This document shows, in pieces, positions 43,732 through 55,824 of a stretch of DNA of 64,000 nt. Both the position numbers and the translations under genes were made by a program. How positions within the stretch are numbered: the stretch's first letter is position 1; the number at the start of each line of letters is the position of its first letter. Source of the DNA: Bidens hawaiensis. Taxonomy: Eukaryota; Streptophyta; Magnoliopsida; Asterales; Asteraceae. The stretch is taken from the NCBI GenBank assembly GCA_021521415.1, contig JAIQDT010003843.1, forward strand, positions 1 through 64,000, given 5' to 3'. The notes below the pieces were generated by a model, which ran no database searches, was not told the origin of the DNA, and saw only the letters and a list, made by a program, of their open reading frames with translations.

Positions 43732-45611
43732 TGTAACATCTCAAAAAGAAAGTGGAATTGTCCCACACTAATAAAAGAAGAAACTTGTGAGCTCCTTATA
43801 AGGAGAAGGGATCACAAGATAATATTCTTGTATAACTAGATACTTGGTGGCCTTGGCAAGGGTGAGAATACCTGACACTCATGGGCTTGGGCGATGGATG
43901 AAATTTTGCGTTTTAATGACGCACTTTACACTTCGTACACTTGTATCCCCACAAGCTGCTTGAGAGTCGCCTTAGTATTTTTATGAAGATAAAGGACCAA
44001 AAAATAAAAATTTAAGTTTTGGAGCCCATCGCGCTATGCAATGGGCAAGAGATAAGTCCATCACGATAAGTGATGTAACCTCCATGGTTGCGTGACATGT
44101 CCAGCCACGACATGTGACACGGCAGGACGCATGTCAACACATGGCTACACCCAAGTTTGCTGAGTCATCACGCTACGCGATGACCACTTTAATATACCAT
44201 TGCGTTACGCGATGGATCCCTGAATCAACCTATAAATAGAGGTGTACGGCATATTCCTCACAACAAAACAAACTTTCTACCCACTTATAACCTCGAAAAT
44301 TGTCCCACGAGTCTCGAATCCCTGAAGTTTCGACGATTTAAGCCCCACTATGTGACTTAAAATTGAAGTGCTGCTCGTTCAAGTTTAGGCACTCCAAGTA
44401 CCGGTGAAAGGTAGGGGTTCCGTTTAAGTAATTATTTTATTATTATATTGGCTTAGACCCTAGTCGGGAGGTAACCTAAACCTTGATTAAAATTTAGTTT
44501 AAAATAGTTTTACATATACAAAGGTTATAGTTAAAGTAATGTTTCTTTTTAAATAAGAAACACAAAGTTTTATAGACAAGGGGTATAGTCAAAATAATGT
44601 CTCTTCATATAAGGATTATAGTTAAATTGATGTTTCTTCTTAAAGAAGAAACCTGACATAGGCGTTTCTTCATAAAGAAGAAACGTAACACATGATTGGT
44701 AAATGAACAGAAAGAATACAAGTCTAAATATTTTAGTTACACAAATAATCTATCAAGGTTTAAAGCTATTCAAAATCAGACTAAAGTTTTGTAGCCGGAT
44801 CAAGAGACGATCTGGGTTTTTATGTAAATCTATTCTGTTATTGGTTAAGTACCATTCATTCACAAAGGTTTTTAATCGAGATCACCACATCATATAGAAC
44901 AGACAACACAGTTGAATACGTTAAACCTTTACAAGCAGTCAAAAATTTATTACTCAATAAGATGAACAGGTAGTTTATCTTAAAGAGCAAGTCAAATATT
45001 TATATAAGATTACGTGATCTATATAATACAAGATAGAAAATAAAAATAAAAAAAAGCCAGAATGATTACACATGTGTCTGGATCCAAACGTAACTGATGA
45101 TAAAGGGCAAGCATACATGCTAAACGTAAGTCAAACAGTTCTCCAACGGGCTACATGGCTCAGAGAATCTTTGAATTGTGTGTTTATGACAAGTGCTACA
45201 AATCCTGGGATGGAGAGATATTCCCGTTGAGATTTTTCAAGAAAGTTATCTTGTTATTTAAAGTTTTGTTAAATGTTTTTAGAGTCAACGATCCACCAGC
45301 ACAACGCTGATGTATTTTCCCCCACGTTCCAGAGTATCAAGTTTACCACAGGTAGCAAGGATTAGAGTCGCTCATGAAGTTTGATGCTCGGTATATCAAG
45401 ATGGCTCATGTTACTAATAAATCCTTGTAAACATATGAAACATGTTTTGAAATTTAAATACTTGGGTATTTAATTCCCAAGTATGTTTTTAATATAAATT
45501 AATATTTTAATTTAAAGAAGACTTCTGCTAAATCAAACCAGCAACTCTATATTTAGAAAATATGTACCAACTATTGGTCACATTTCTAGACCCTAAATTC
45601 GAGGTGTGACA
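43732..45611 (+). repeat. Solo LTR of a Ty3/gypsy element, 1880 bp
   Basis: It runs from TGTAACATCTC to GAGGTGTGACA, flanked by TTTAT on the left and TTCAT on the right (one mismatch from a 5-bp duplication). TATAAATA lies at 44231-44238, about 30 bp before a CACAACAAAACAAAC start-like stretch, giving a plus orientation. No internal coding sequence adjoins it. Confidence 0.75.
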
Positions 45612-46510
45612 TTCATAAATGCATTTATACTACTCCCTGAAAGGTTTAATTTAAGACCCGAAGCAAAATAAATGCATTTATAATTCCGGCAAAGATTAAC
45701 CACAGTTGAAAACTTCCATCCCCCATGTTTAACTACATTCTTAAATTTAAAGTAAATGACAAAATATAATACAAAACATCTCTTCATCGCATCCCTGTAA
45801 TTTTATGAGAAGCCAAAATTATATTCCAATTTTGTTTCTTATTATTCATCTCATAATTTTTATTTATTTATTTTTTGTATTTTAACTTATATTATGATAT
45901 GATTTAATTACATGCAATTAGATTTAATAAGATATGATACAATATGTTATACTGCAACATGACATTAAATACTATTTTATGACAATAATAATAAAATTAA
46001 ATTATATGATATAATATGAAATAATTTGATTTGATAAAAGTAATAAAAAACTATCATTCTAGTTTTATTTATTTACTTTATATTAAATTTAACCAAAGTT
46101 ATAAACATTTTATTTATTTTACCAATTCCAATGAAGTTCACATTATTACCTTTTTACTTCAAAAAATTTATCATATTTCAAAAGTTTTAACAACAGAAAA
46201 ACGTCTTAATCCTTGTATCTTGTAGTTTTGCTACTCCACAGTCCACCCTCCACAGTATATTTTATCCTTCATAACATTAGAAGTTCTTTTAGTAAAAGTT
46301 AAGTAAGCAAAAGAGTTTGCAAAATGTGTTTGTGGTGTTGTGTTAAACGGTCATGCCACAAAAGTTATCCCCTTGTTAAAGTCTCGTGGAAACATCAGAA
46401 GAGATCAGACACAACTTAGAAAGCAGAGGATGAAATGAGGAAATTCTATCCTAACTTGTTTAAGAATTTGCAGGTTTTGAGGACGATACCTTTTGTAATG
46501 GCGATAGACT
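45612..46510. other. AT-rich spacer, no gene seen
   Basis: ATAAATGCATTTATA-type short palindromes occur at both 45615 and about 45668. The rest is AT-rich with only chance ORFs. Confidence 0.4.
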
Positions 46511-47870
46511 TGTAACATCCGATATTTAATATATATTTAAAGGTTTATTATTTAGCATAGAAGGAACAGGTGTGCTTATGGTATAAATACCTCATTTATA
46601 CCATTTGTAGAATAAGTCCTTCACCATAATCCACTATCAAAAACACACACTAAAGCTCTCAAGATCAAGTTTTGTTTTTGGCCAGATTCAAGAAAGGATT
46701 TCAAATACACTTAGATCCAAACAAATCATGAAGTAAACAATCAGGAATTGAGGTCTAAATCATCAAGATCACCCGGATCTAGACTAGCTTGTTTAAGGTC
46801 CGTTAAAAAGATTTACTTTTCGCCTTTTAGAATTTCTTGAAAATAAACAAGTTGATAGATTGTACGATCGAGGAGAAAGAAAGTTATAAACTTGAACTCA
46901 AAATGTTCTTAAAACATAGACCTCTTGTTTCGGTCTTGTGTCTTGATAATATATGTGTCAAAGCAAATATGAGTAAAATGTTATTCATGACTGGGATGAG
47001 TCCTAGGTAATCAGATACGAACCAAAAAGAAACATTCATGAGATGGGTTTGGTAGAAATCACATGGATACCGGACATTTGCAATCGGGCCATGATAGGCA
47101 TTCGCATGGGAAGCCCAATTTGCTGAGGGGATTAGTGAACCATTTTGCGGATACAAGCCCAATTGGGAATGGGCATGCACATGATAAGTCCAAACATGTG
47201 GATTAGTCTTCACCTAATATACGGATATGAGTCAATTACTAATAGGATTAGAAACTAGTTTTGCGAATGGGTTATAAAACAGATATGCGGATGAGCATTT
47301 TGCGAATGGGCCTTAAGTGAATGTGTCTTGAGCGAATGAAACTTGTGCGATTGGCCCATGTGCGAATAATTCGTGCGCGGATGGCCGATATGGTCTTGTT
47401 TGCGGATGGCCCATGATAAGTGGGTTAAGTAAGCCCACGTTTAGACCAAGAATCCTTTATTATAATAAGGTTCAATTAGTTCTTAATTAGTTCAATTAAT
47501 AACAATTAAATGTTTAACATTCATTCGGAGTTCAACATTCAAGTAAGGCTTTCGGTCAACGATTAGTAACGTTAAGACTACTTGTTTTCGGCCCCTAAAG
47601 GGAGCCTCATGCGGTGGAGCGCGTAGATGCCGCACACCACACCGCCCATGTTTCAACAAGTGCTGTAAACGCCCGCTGCAATCATGCTCGCCTGAGAAAT
47701 ATAGCTGTTGGATTGGGGAATATTTCGTGGAGTGTTCTTTGAACGTTGAACCCATTAAAATATATTTAAATTTCTATATAAAACTAAACTCATACACATC
47801 ATTACATGTATATTATAATACAAAAAAACCATCCCCGTTTCTACTCATTTTTCTCCAATAAACCCAATAA
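46511..47870 (+). repeat. Possible LTR fragment and spacer
   Basis: TGTAACATCCGATATT at 46511 is a typical gypsy LTR start, with GGTATAAATACC at about 46579 as a TATA box. GCGAATGGGCC-like words recur between 47230 and 47420. No LTR end was identified. Confidence 0.35.
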
Positions 47871-47879
47871 TCAACAAAA

Positions 47880-49247
47880 ATGCAATGGAATTTGTTTTCA
47901 TCCGATTCTTCTGAGGAAAATGAGCTTATTTTTGAAAAGGAGAGGACTACAGTTAACCTGTTGGTTAAAAGTTTTCAAAGGCGTCAAAGGCTAAGAAAAT
48001 CACCTCTTCTTTGTAAATGAGTGGGCGCTAAAGAAACTTTGGTATGCCTCTATTTTAGCCTCAATCCCCTTTATGACGAACATCATTTTAGGCGACAATT
48101 TCGAATGCGTAGACAACTATTTATGTGTTTAGCAAATGATTTGTCGGATCAGTATCATGTTTTCCAATAAAGGTTAGATGCAAGAGGTAGACCCGGTTTC
48201 ACGACTATGCAAAAATATACAACCGCTACTCGTCAACTAGTATATGGACTTTCGTCAGTCGCAACGTATGAATATCTAGAAATGTCTTAAAAAGTTGTGT
48301 AAGACTCACTTAAATTTTTCTGTCGAGGTATTCACACACACGGACGCGCGCGCACACTCACACACATATATATTTAGTTAAGTAATATTTTTATAATGTT
48401 TCAGTGTTTACTTAACAATGTTTATACATAGGGATCATATCGATTAATCATAACGATATTTGCACAAACCAACTTTATATGATATTCAACACATATACGA
48501 GGTGCACGGTGAAAAACATGGTTTTCCCCGAATGCTCGTTAGAATCGTCTGTATATTGGATGGGATATGCGCCCTACAGCCAGGCGAGGTCAGTTCCGCT
48601 AGGTGATCACCACGGCCCCACTATTATACTTGAGGTGGTGGCCTCCCAAGATCTTTGGTCCTTGAATGCGTTTTCTGGTGTTGCTGGCTCAAATAACGAC
48701 ATAAATGTTTTCGAATAGTTTCCGATATTCGATGACATTATTGACGGGGTTGAGCTATCTCAAGAGTTTTATGCAAATGGGGAACAATTCAAGCATGACT
48801 ACTACCTGGTTAATGGCATTTACAATGAATGGTCAATACTTGTTCAAGCTTATGTGTCTCCAATTGCAGACAAACGGAGGTACTTTACAAGAAGCAAGAA
48901 TCGACACGAAAATATATTGAAAGGGCGCTTGGAGTTCGAAAGAAAATTTTCAATAGATTGCGAGGCCACTACGGATTTGGTCAAGGGAGAAAACAATGGA
49001 TGCCGTCTGCACTTGTATAATTCTACATAACATGATTCCCGAGGACCAAGGTATGGCTATTTCTCAAAACTACCAAGGTGATGTCCCACAACTCGAATCG
49101 ACAGTCACCGATGAAGAAAAAATTCAAAATGTTAAATATATCAAGAAATGTGAGGTTCACAAAAACCTTCATCATGAGTTGGCTGAGCACTTGTTGGCTA
49201 GACGTCCCGATGATCTTGTACTAGACTCGTGTCATTGTTACTTGTAA
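47880..49247 (+). pseudogene. PIF/Harbinger transposase, decayed
   Basis: The start MQWNLFSSDSSEENELIFEK (47880) leads, through stops, to FRRQFRMRRQLFMCL and RGRPGFTTMQKYTTATRQL (about 48080-48240). GFPRMLVRIV (about 48520) then breaks frame to GDHHGPTIILEVVASQDLW and NAFSGVAGSNNDINVF (to 48715), the DDE region typical of plant Harbinger transposases. YIERALGVRKKIF (about 48918) and IILHNMIPED (about 49014) follow in other frames. About 140 bp of CA-rich sequence (48330-48470) seems inserted. Several stops and at least two frameshifts make it inactive. Terminal inverted repeats were not found. Confidence 0.85.
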
Positions 49248-49259
49248 TATTTTTAATTT

Positions 49260-50852
49260 AATGTAATATTAATTAATTTCTAAATTTAGAAAAAAAATAA
49301 ATAAATAAGAAAATACGTTGAAACCACCGTTCGCCTGAATCATAACAGGCTTAGGTGGCTTCAACAGTTGTTTCAACGAGTGTCCAGTTTGATACAATAT
49401 TACTACATGAATTCAAGGGATGATTTCAACGAGGTATAGTATAGACAAAAGATGAGGGTAATTTTAAAAGAAATGTTTATTAGTGTAATTAATCAGTCTA
49501 ATCTATTAATGATCTTTCATGTGGATCTTCTTGTGTGACGGGAACATGTTTAACCGTGACCTGTGGGGATCGAGAAACTAGTCAGCCACTGTGGGAACTG
49601 GGAAACTAGTTACTACAGATCAGTAGGGTGATGCCTTTGTGTTTGTGGTATCATCAAAAATTGCAATTGTGGCATATAACAGGAGACGACCACTTAGTAG
49701 ATACGTGTGTCACGACGTATGCCAGTAGCATGTTATATTTAAACATTTAATCATTCTCTCATAAATAAAGCTATTTTCTATGGCCAGCCATAGGTGCAAT
49801 GCTCATCTTCATACTTACGTTATGTTTGTGCTTCAGCACATCATGTTATTGCTTTTAAATGATAACTATCAAGTAGAAAAGCTAGAACTCACTCAACATG
49901 TACCTGACTTTCGTACGCACATCAGGTTAGCAGGATTAGTCAGAGTTGTAATAATGATTGCGGGAGCACCACAGGTTATTCACACGTTTAGTGGCGTTGA
50001 TGTGTAGGTGACAGAACATGTTTAAGTGTTTAATGTTGTGTGTTTGAATTGTTTATATGTATCGATCATGAATACTTTGAGTTGTTTTATGATTTTAGGT
50101 GCTCGGAGCTTAAAGAAACTAATTTGGAGCACTTAGAATGGCAAGAGATCAAGTTACAGATATAGGGAAACAATCGGGGGTTGAAACAATGAACATGCCA
50201 AAAAAAAAAGAAAAAAAATGGTGATTTGGTACTGTAGCCATCGTAAGCTACGGTGGCTCCACTATAGCTTACAATGGATTATGAAGAGACAGGCTACTGG
50301 CCCATCGTAAGCTACGGTAGCCAGGCCGAAGCTACGGAAGGGACTGACTAGAAATTTTAGATTTTGTTTTCTATTCCATATTTACGTCCAGTAAAAACCC
50401 TAGAACGAAGATCTTTCATATTTTATAATATTAGGGCGATTTTGGAGCCGTCTTCCACCATCCTAACACCCTTTAATCACCATAATCATCTATGCTTTCA
50501 TCCTTCCACACCATAATCAAGCTATTCAAGATGAAGATGCAAGGCTAAAGCTTTCGTGACCATCGCTGGGCGTAGGGTTGTGTTTGTAGCTTTTTACCTG
50601 AAACCTAGAGGTTGGTTATTCTTTCATAACTTTTTACAAATCAAAATTGATTGTTTGTTTCAAATTATTCTAAATCAAAACATTCTCAAAAGTTTGCTTG
50701 ACATCGTCTGTCCACGCATTAAATTAATTGATAAGTAGTAAGTTTGATTAGCACTTTCCACTGATTCCCTATGGATTCGACACCTTATTTGCCCTTGCTA
50801 ATAAAGGTGTTTTTCAAATGTTTTTTTATTAACCATTCGACATCAATCAAAA
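49260..50852 (+). repeat. Athila-type 5' LTR, decayed (left limit uncertain)
   Basis: The end is placed by the primer site at 50853. Before it lies CCCTATGGATTCGACACC, as in the U5 of Athila LTRs. The motif CCATCGTAAGCTACGGT occurs twice near 50231 and 50300. A start was not located, and the interval may include unrelated spacer. Confidence 0.45.
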
Positions 50853-50870
50853 TGGCATAGTTTCCGGTGA
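50853..50870 (+). other. Degenerate Athila primer-binding site
   Basis: TGGCATAGTTTCCGGTGA resembles the Athila consensus start TGGCGCCGTTGCCGGGGA, with five changes. It lies just after the putative LTR end and before gag. Confidence 0.55.
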
Positions 50871-53676
50871 ATCAATGCGCAAAGTTCTAGTTTGGGAGTT
50901 TTGTTTAGCTTAATCTAGTTTTAATTTTTGTTTTTGTTTTTTTTTTATTTTACATGGGGTTTGGAGTTTCGTGTGTGCAGATAATCTTTCAGGTTTATTC
51001 ATACGATATATTCAAGAAGCAAGAAGCCACTACAGTTTGATCTAGAAATCGAAAAAACAGTAAGGAGAAACCGACTAGCTAACATAACCGAGTTAAACCG
51101 AAAACTAAAATCTAAAACATCAAAACCAAAAGGCGAGAACATGAGTAACAAGAATGATCAAGATCCACCCATTAACCAACTCGAAAACCATGATCAGCTA
51201 CAAGATCAAGAATATCCAATCCCGCAAAACGACCCACCGCTAGGGCAAAACCAAAACGTAAACTGAAATAGAAATCGAGTAAACCGTGGGTGGCATTCGG
51301 AATCGAAGACAACCATTAAACTTTGATGATAACTATTCAATAAGGTCAGAACCACATAATCGTCAGAGACAACAGTTAGAGTTCTGCAGGGGGGATGAGA
51401 ATGTGATTGATCAAGGTAACTTATGGGTTGAAGATTGGAATATGGGAGATGACTAGGATGCTGATTATGAAGATGAAGAGGATTTTGAGGATGGTCAAGG
51501 GGGTCAGTATTATCAGAGAAACCAGTCTCAATACCCACTAAATAACCAAGTACCTCAACAAAAGCACCAACAGTACCAATACCCTAGAAATCAACAACAA
51601 GAAGCACCGAGACCTCAAGTTAACAGGGGACCACAAATCCCCTTCTATGAGTATGATGATGGGGTACCGAGAGCATTTATTCCATCTCCATTTCAGGTGG
51701 TTCAGAGCCATTTTATCCCGCAAGTTGCAACAAACCCCTACCCATTATTGTTCCAGTCAGAGATGGGAGAACATTCTCAGTGAGACAAACCAATTTTATA
51801 GGGTTGCCAACCATACATGGGAAAGCCACGAATGAACCATACCTACACTTGATTGAGTTTAACTTAATCTGTGCGACTATGTTTAGTCAAGGTTTCACCT
51901 TTGATGAAGTAAAATTGGTATGTTTAGTCAAGGTTTCACCTCTGATGAGGTAAAATTGGTCGTCTTTCAGTTCAGTTTAAAGATGTGGCTAAATAGTGGT
52001 TTTTGTCATTACCTTCGGCCAATATCTACAAATGTCATTATCTGGCACAACAATTTCTTGATGAGTATTACTCGCCATAGAGAACTTCAGAAGCCCAAAC
52101 CGCCATTTGAAATTTTTAGCAGCGGACGGGTGACACATTTTATGAGTCCACATTTTATGAGTCCTTACAAAGATTTAAGTTATTGTTCAGGACCTACCCC
52201 CAATACGGGATTACCTTATGGGAATTAATCAAGGTATTCCATGATGGTCTGCCAAATGACGATGTTCGAGATCTCCAATACACTACAAATGGATCTTTTC
52301 TAACTAATGATGAAAATTTGGATTGGATAAACCTGTAAAGAGATTTAATAAACTCTAAGAGACAGGCTCAATTGAATCGCATGGTTAAGAGGTCGGGTGT
52401 TAAAGCAGTTGATAGTACCGTATCGAAGGATAGAATGACTAGAATGGAAAGGAAGTAAGAACAAATAATGGTTGCGGGTATAATAGAGAAGAATCGGTCA
52501 GGAAAGACATGCCCGGTTTATGAATAGTGTGGGGAATTGGAACATGATGTGTCAAGTCACGGGGTCATACATGATGAAGAAGATAAGGAAGAAGAGGTAA
52601 ATTATGTTCAAGGTGAAAGGAGATATAATAATAATAACATGAACTCGAATACCTATCATCCGGGCCTTAGATCCACCCAAACGTTTGTTATGGAACTCCA
52701 AACACTCAGCAAAACCCAAACTTTTAGGGAAGTTCTTAGAAAATAGGATATTAGTCAAATCAGTGGTAGTATAGTAACAGTTCGGGTAATTCTCAAAGCG
52801 AGTACAATCAGAGAGTATTAGAGGGGTAAAATAACGGCTACCAGAAAAGCTATCAGCAAGGTTAGGGAACGACTCAAGGTCAAAACACATCTCATAATTC
52901 AGAGATTTTAACATTGTTGAAAGACCTCAGTCGTAAGATTGAAATTGAAGAAAAGGTAAATGCTGAAAGAGATAAAAAGATAAGCCAGCTTGCTGAGGTG
53001 CTATCAGCTTTGAAGAAGAATCCAAAGAAACAACCGAATGACACTTTAAAGAATACAAATCAGTAGGGTAGTAGTTCATCGGAAAGAGTACCAACATTAT
53101 TCAAGTAACTACCCTTAGGAATGGTAAGGTTTATGATAATGGGTTGAATCCACCATCATCCTTTCTTTAAGGTGTGGTAGAAGACTTGGGTGAAAATGGG
53201 GACACTAATCAGGATGCTGAAATTTAAATTGTTAAAAAGAACTCAAGAAAAAGTAACTATAAAAAATCTAATTAATTCAATTAATGAAAATGAAACACAA
53301 AATTCTAAGGAAACAGTTACAATGAATAAACCCGTTCTATTTCCTCAGGCATTGGTGAGTCCTGACGAATCAAAATCAGTAAAGAAAATAGACCCATAAT
53401 AGGAGGAAATGTGCGAAATTTTTGAATAGGTAAAAATCAATCTATCCCTTATTGATGACAACAAACAAGTCCATTCATATGCTAAGTATTTGAAGGACTT
53501 GGGCACTCAAAGTCGAACTCACAAAATACCTAAACAAGCTGACTTAACTGCTAATGTGAGTTTGGTCTTGACAAGTATCCTCCCACTTAAGCTCTAGGAT
53601 CAGGGATCGCCAATAATACTCATTCAAGTTTGTGATTTTATAGTGACAAGGGCGTTGTTAGATCTTGGGGCCGAGG

Positions 53677-53681
53677 TAAGT
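53677..53681. repeat. Target site duplication TAAGT (left)
   Basis: TAAGT precedes the solo LTR and recurs at 56701-56705 directly after it. Confidence 0.88.
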
Positions 53682-54044
53682 TGTAACACCCCGCCTCGAT
53701 CTAGGGCTGACGTGTCACTTTTACAGTAGGTCAGAACTCAAAGCATTGATTTTCTTTAATGATAAAACATTAAATTGCTTACAATAATTACAAAAGATTG
53801 AAATTCTAAACTTTCTTTTAATTATTCGCTCATGAAATATCCATGAATCTTTAATACTTTCTCTTGAGCCATCGATCAATTTCTCCTCGGGTAGCCCTGT
53901 TACCTAACGCACATATAAACGAAATATGCATGCTTGAGTAAAATTACTCAGTGGGACAACAACTATAAAATAATGCAATTGTACAATGCCTTAAATAATA
54001 GCTACCAATCAATATACATACACATTCTATTAGCCACATTCAGA

Positions 54045-54230
54045 GTGTCATATAGTTCAGAGCGTCAAATAGTTCCGTGCGTCACATTCAGAGCGTCAAA
54101 TAACACATTCAAAGCGTCAAATAATTCAGTGCGTCATTTACAAATTTTTAGCGCGTCACCTTTCGGTGCGTCGCAATCAGAGTGTCAGTATAACCCTTCA
54201 GCGTATCGCAAGCAGTGCGTCAATATCAAT
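54045..54230. repeat. Short tandem array of GCGTCA words inside the solo LTR
   Basis: About ten units of 15-25 bp around TTCAGAGCGTCAAATA vary in sequence and spacing. It lies near the U5 end of the minus-strand LTR. Confidence 0.8.
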
Positions 54231-54869
54231 AAATGCTAATAATATAAATAACTAAATATATAATATCACAAATTCGATCACATAAGCATAAAATAACGAG
54301 TTTAACAAACCAACTACGAAGTAGCGAAAAGTCAAATTCGTACACATAAGTTGTTTAGAGGTCTAAACCTGAATTAACGGATAGCAATGGGGAAACAAAT
54401 CCTTCAGTGAGAAGTAACGATGCGGTAACCTACGATCATTAATGCATTTTAAGCTTTCATTCGCTTATGGTTCAAATGTATTTTTAAGGATACGAGTAAA
54501 TTTCTTATGTTTGCATTTAAAGTGATAAATCATAACGTTTCCATAAGAAAGAAAAATGCAATAACAAAACTTAAAGGACAACGATTTTCACTAACAAATT
54601 CTCTTAGTTTATTTATAAACAATTTATATAGAATTTATTTAACATATAAAATTTAATAAAATACTACATTTAAAAGAAATCTCTAAAAGTTACGATTGAC
54701 TTTTATTATGACAGAATCACAAAATCTGTTAAATGAATCAAAAAAAATAATAATAATAAATAAATAAAAATAATAAGAAAACCTTCAAATTTATGAACGT
54801 AAGTTCATTTAGAATTTTACGTATTTTAATAATGTAGATAATTATGAGACAATTTATGTGACATATATA

Positions 54870-55824
54870 ATTAGATTTTATCCTCCGTATTACAAGGGTT
54901 TTTTACATTATTCGTTTTTAATATTTATATATGTATATTTGAATTTGAATTTTATTTATTATAAGAAGGTTAATAATTAATATACTTGAGGTTTGATAAT
55001 GAAATGGTTTTACAAATAAATGATATGCTATAGTCCAGTTTAAAAGCTATCTGAGTTTGGTGATACTCATTACTCGTTTATTTTCTTTATTATAAATTTT
55101 TTTCTTAATTATAAATAATATCTTTTTTTAAATAAAATAGGATATTAATTTTTAGTATATTCCTATTTTATAGGATTTTCATATCAAATATTTGATTAGA
55201 TTATTTTTTAATATAATGAGATGTTATAACGCTTTTAAGAGCTATTTGGGTTTGGTGAGACCTTTACCCGTGAATTCGGGTCAAATTTGTGAGAAGCCTT
55301 CATTTACAAACAAAACAATCTGATGGCTTGAGAGAATGGTTGTTTTATATTTTTCGTTTTTTATATTTATTTTTTGGATTTTAATTTTCTTTATCGTAAG
55401 AAAGTTAATAATATATTTAAGGTTTGATGGTGAAAGGGTTTCATAAATAAATGATATGTTATAACCCGTTTAAAAGATATCTGGATTTGGTGACCACTGA
55501 CCCGCTTATTTTTTACTATAAAATTGTTTATTAATTATAAATAACATTTTTTTCTTTTTAAATTGGATATTAAATTTTAGTATTTCCCTATTTTATAGGA
55601 TTTTCATATCAAATAATTGGTAAGATTAATTTTTAATTTAATGAGATGTTATAACCCGTTTAAAAGCTATATGGTTTTGATAAAACTCATACCCATGAAT
55701 TTGGGTTAAATCAATGAGAGAAATCCATTTAATAATCAAAAAATCTGACGACTTCCATAAAATGGGGGAGCGACCACATTACCACACATAGAATTTTAAG
55801 GTTTTCTTTTATATATATTATAGA
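54870..55824 (-). mobile_element. Helitron (non-autonomous), 955 bp, nested in the solo LTR
   Basis: On the minus strand it starts TCTATAATATATATAAAAG, preceded by A. It ends with hairpin-like CCTTGTAATACGGAGG, then CTAAT followed by T. These are canonical Helitron ends in an AT site. The inside has two direct copies of about 430 bp (55017-55330 and 55447-55745). A relative lies at 9280-9760. Confidence 0.75.

Noticed and set aside
49780..50007. ORF of 75 residues upstream of the Athila gag
   Set aside because: It lies in the presumed LTR/spacer of a decayed element, without similarity or promoter support.
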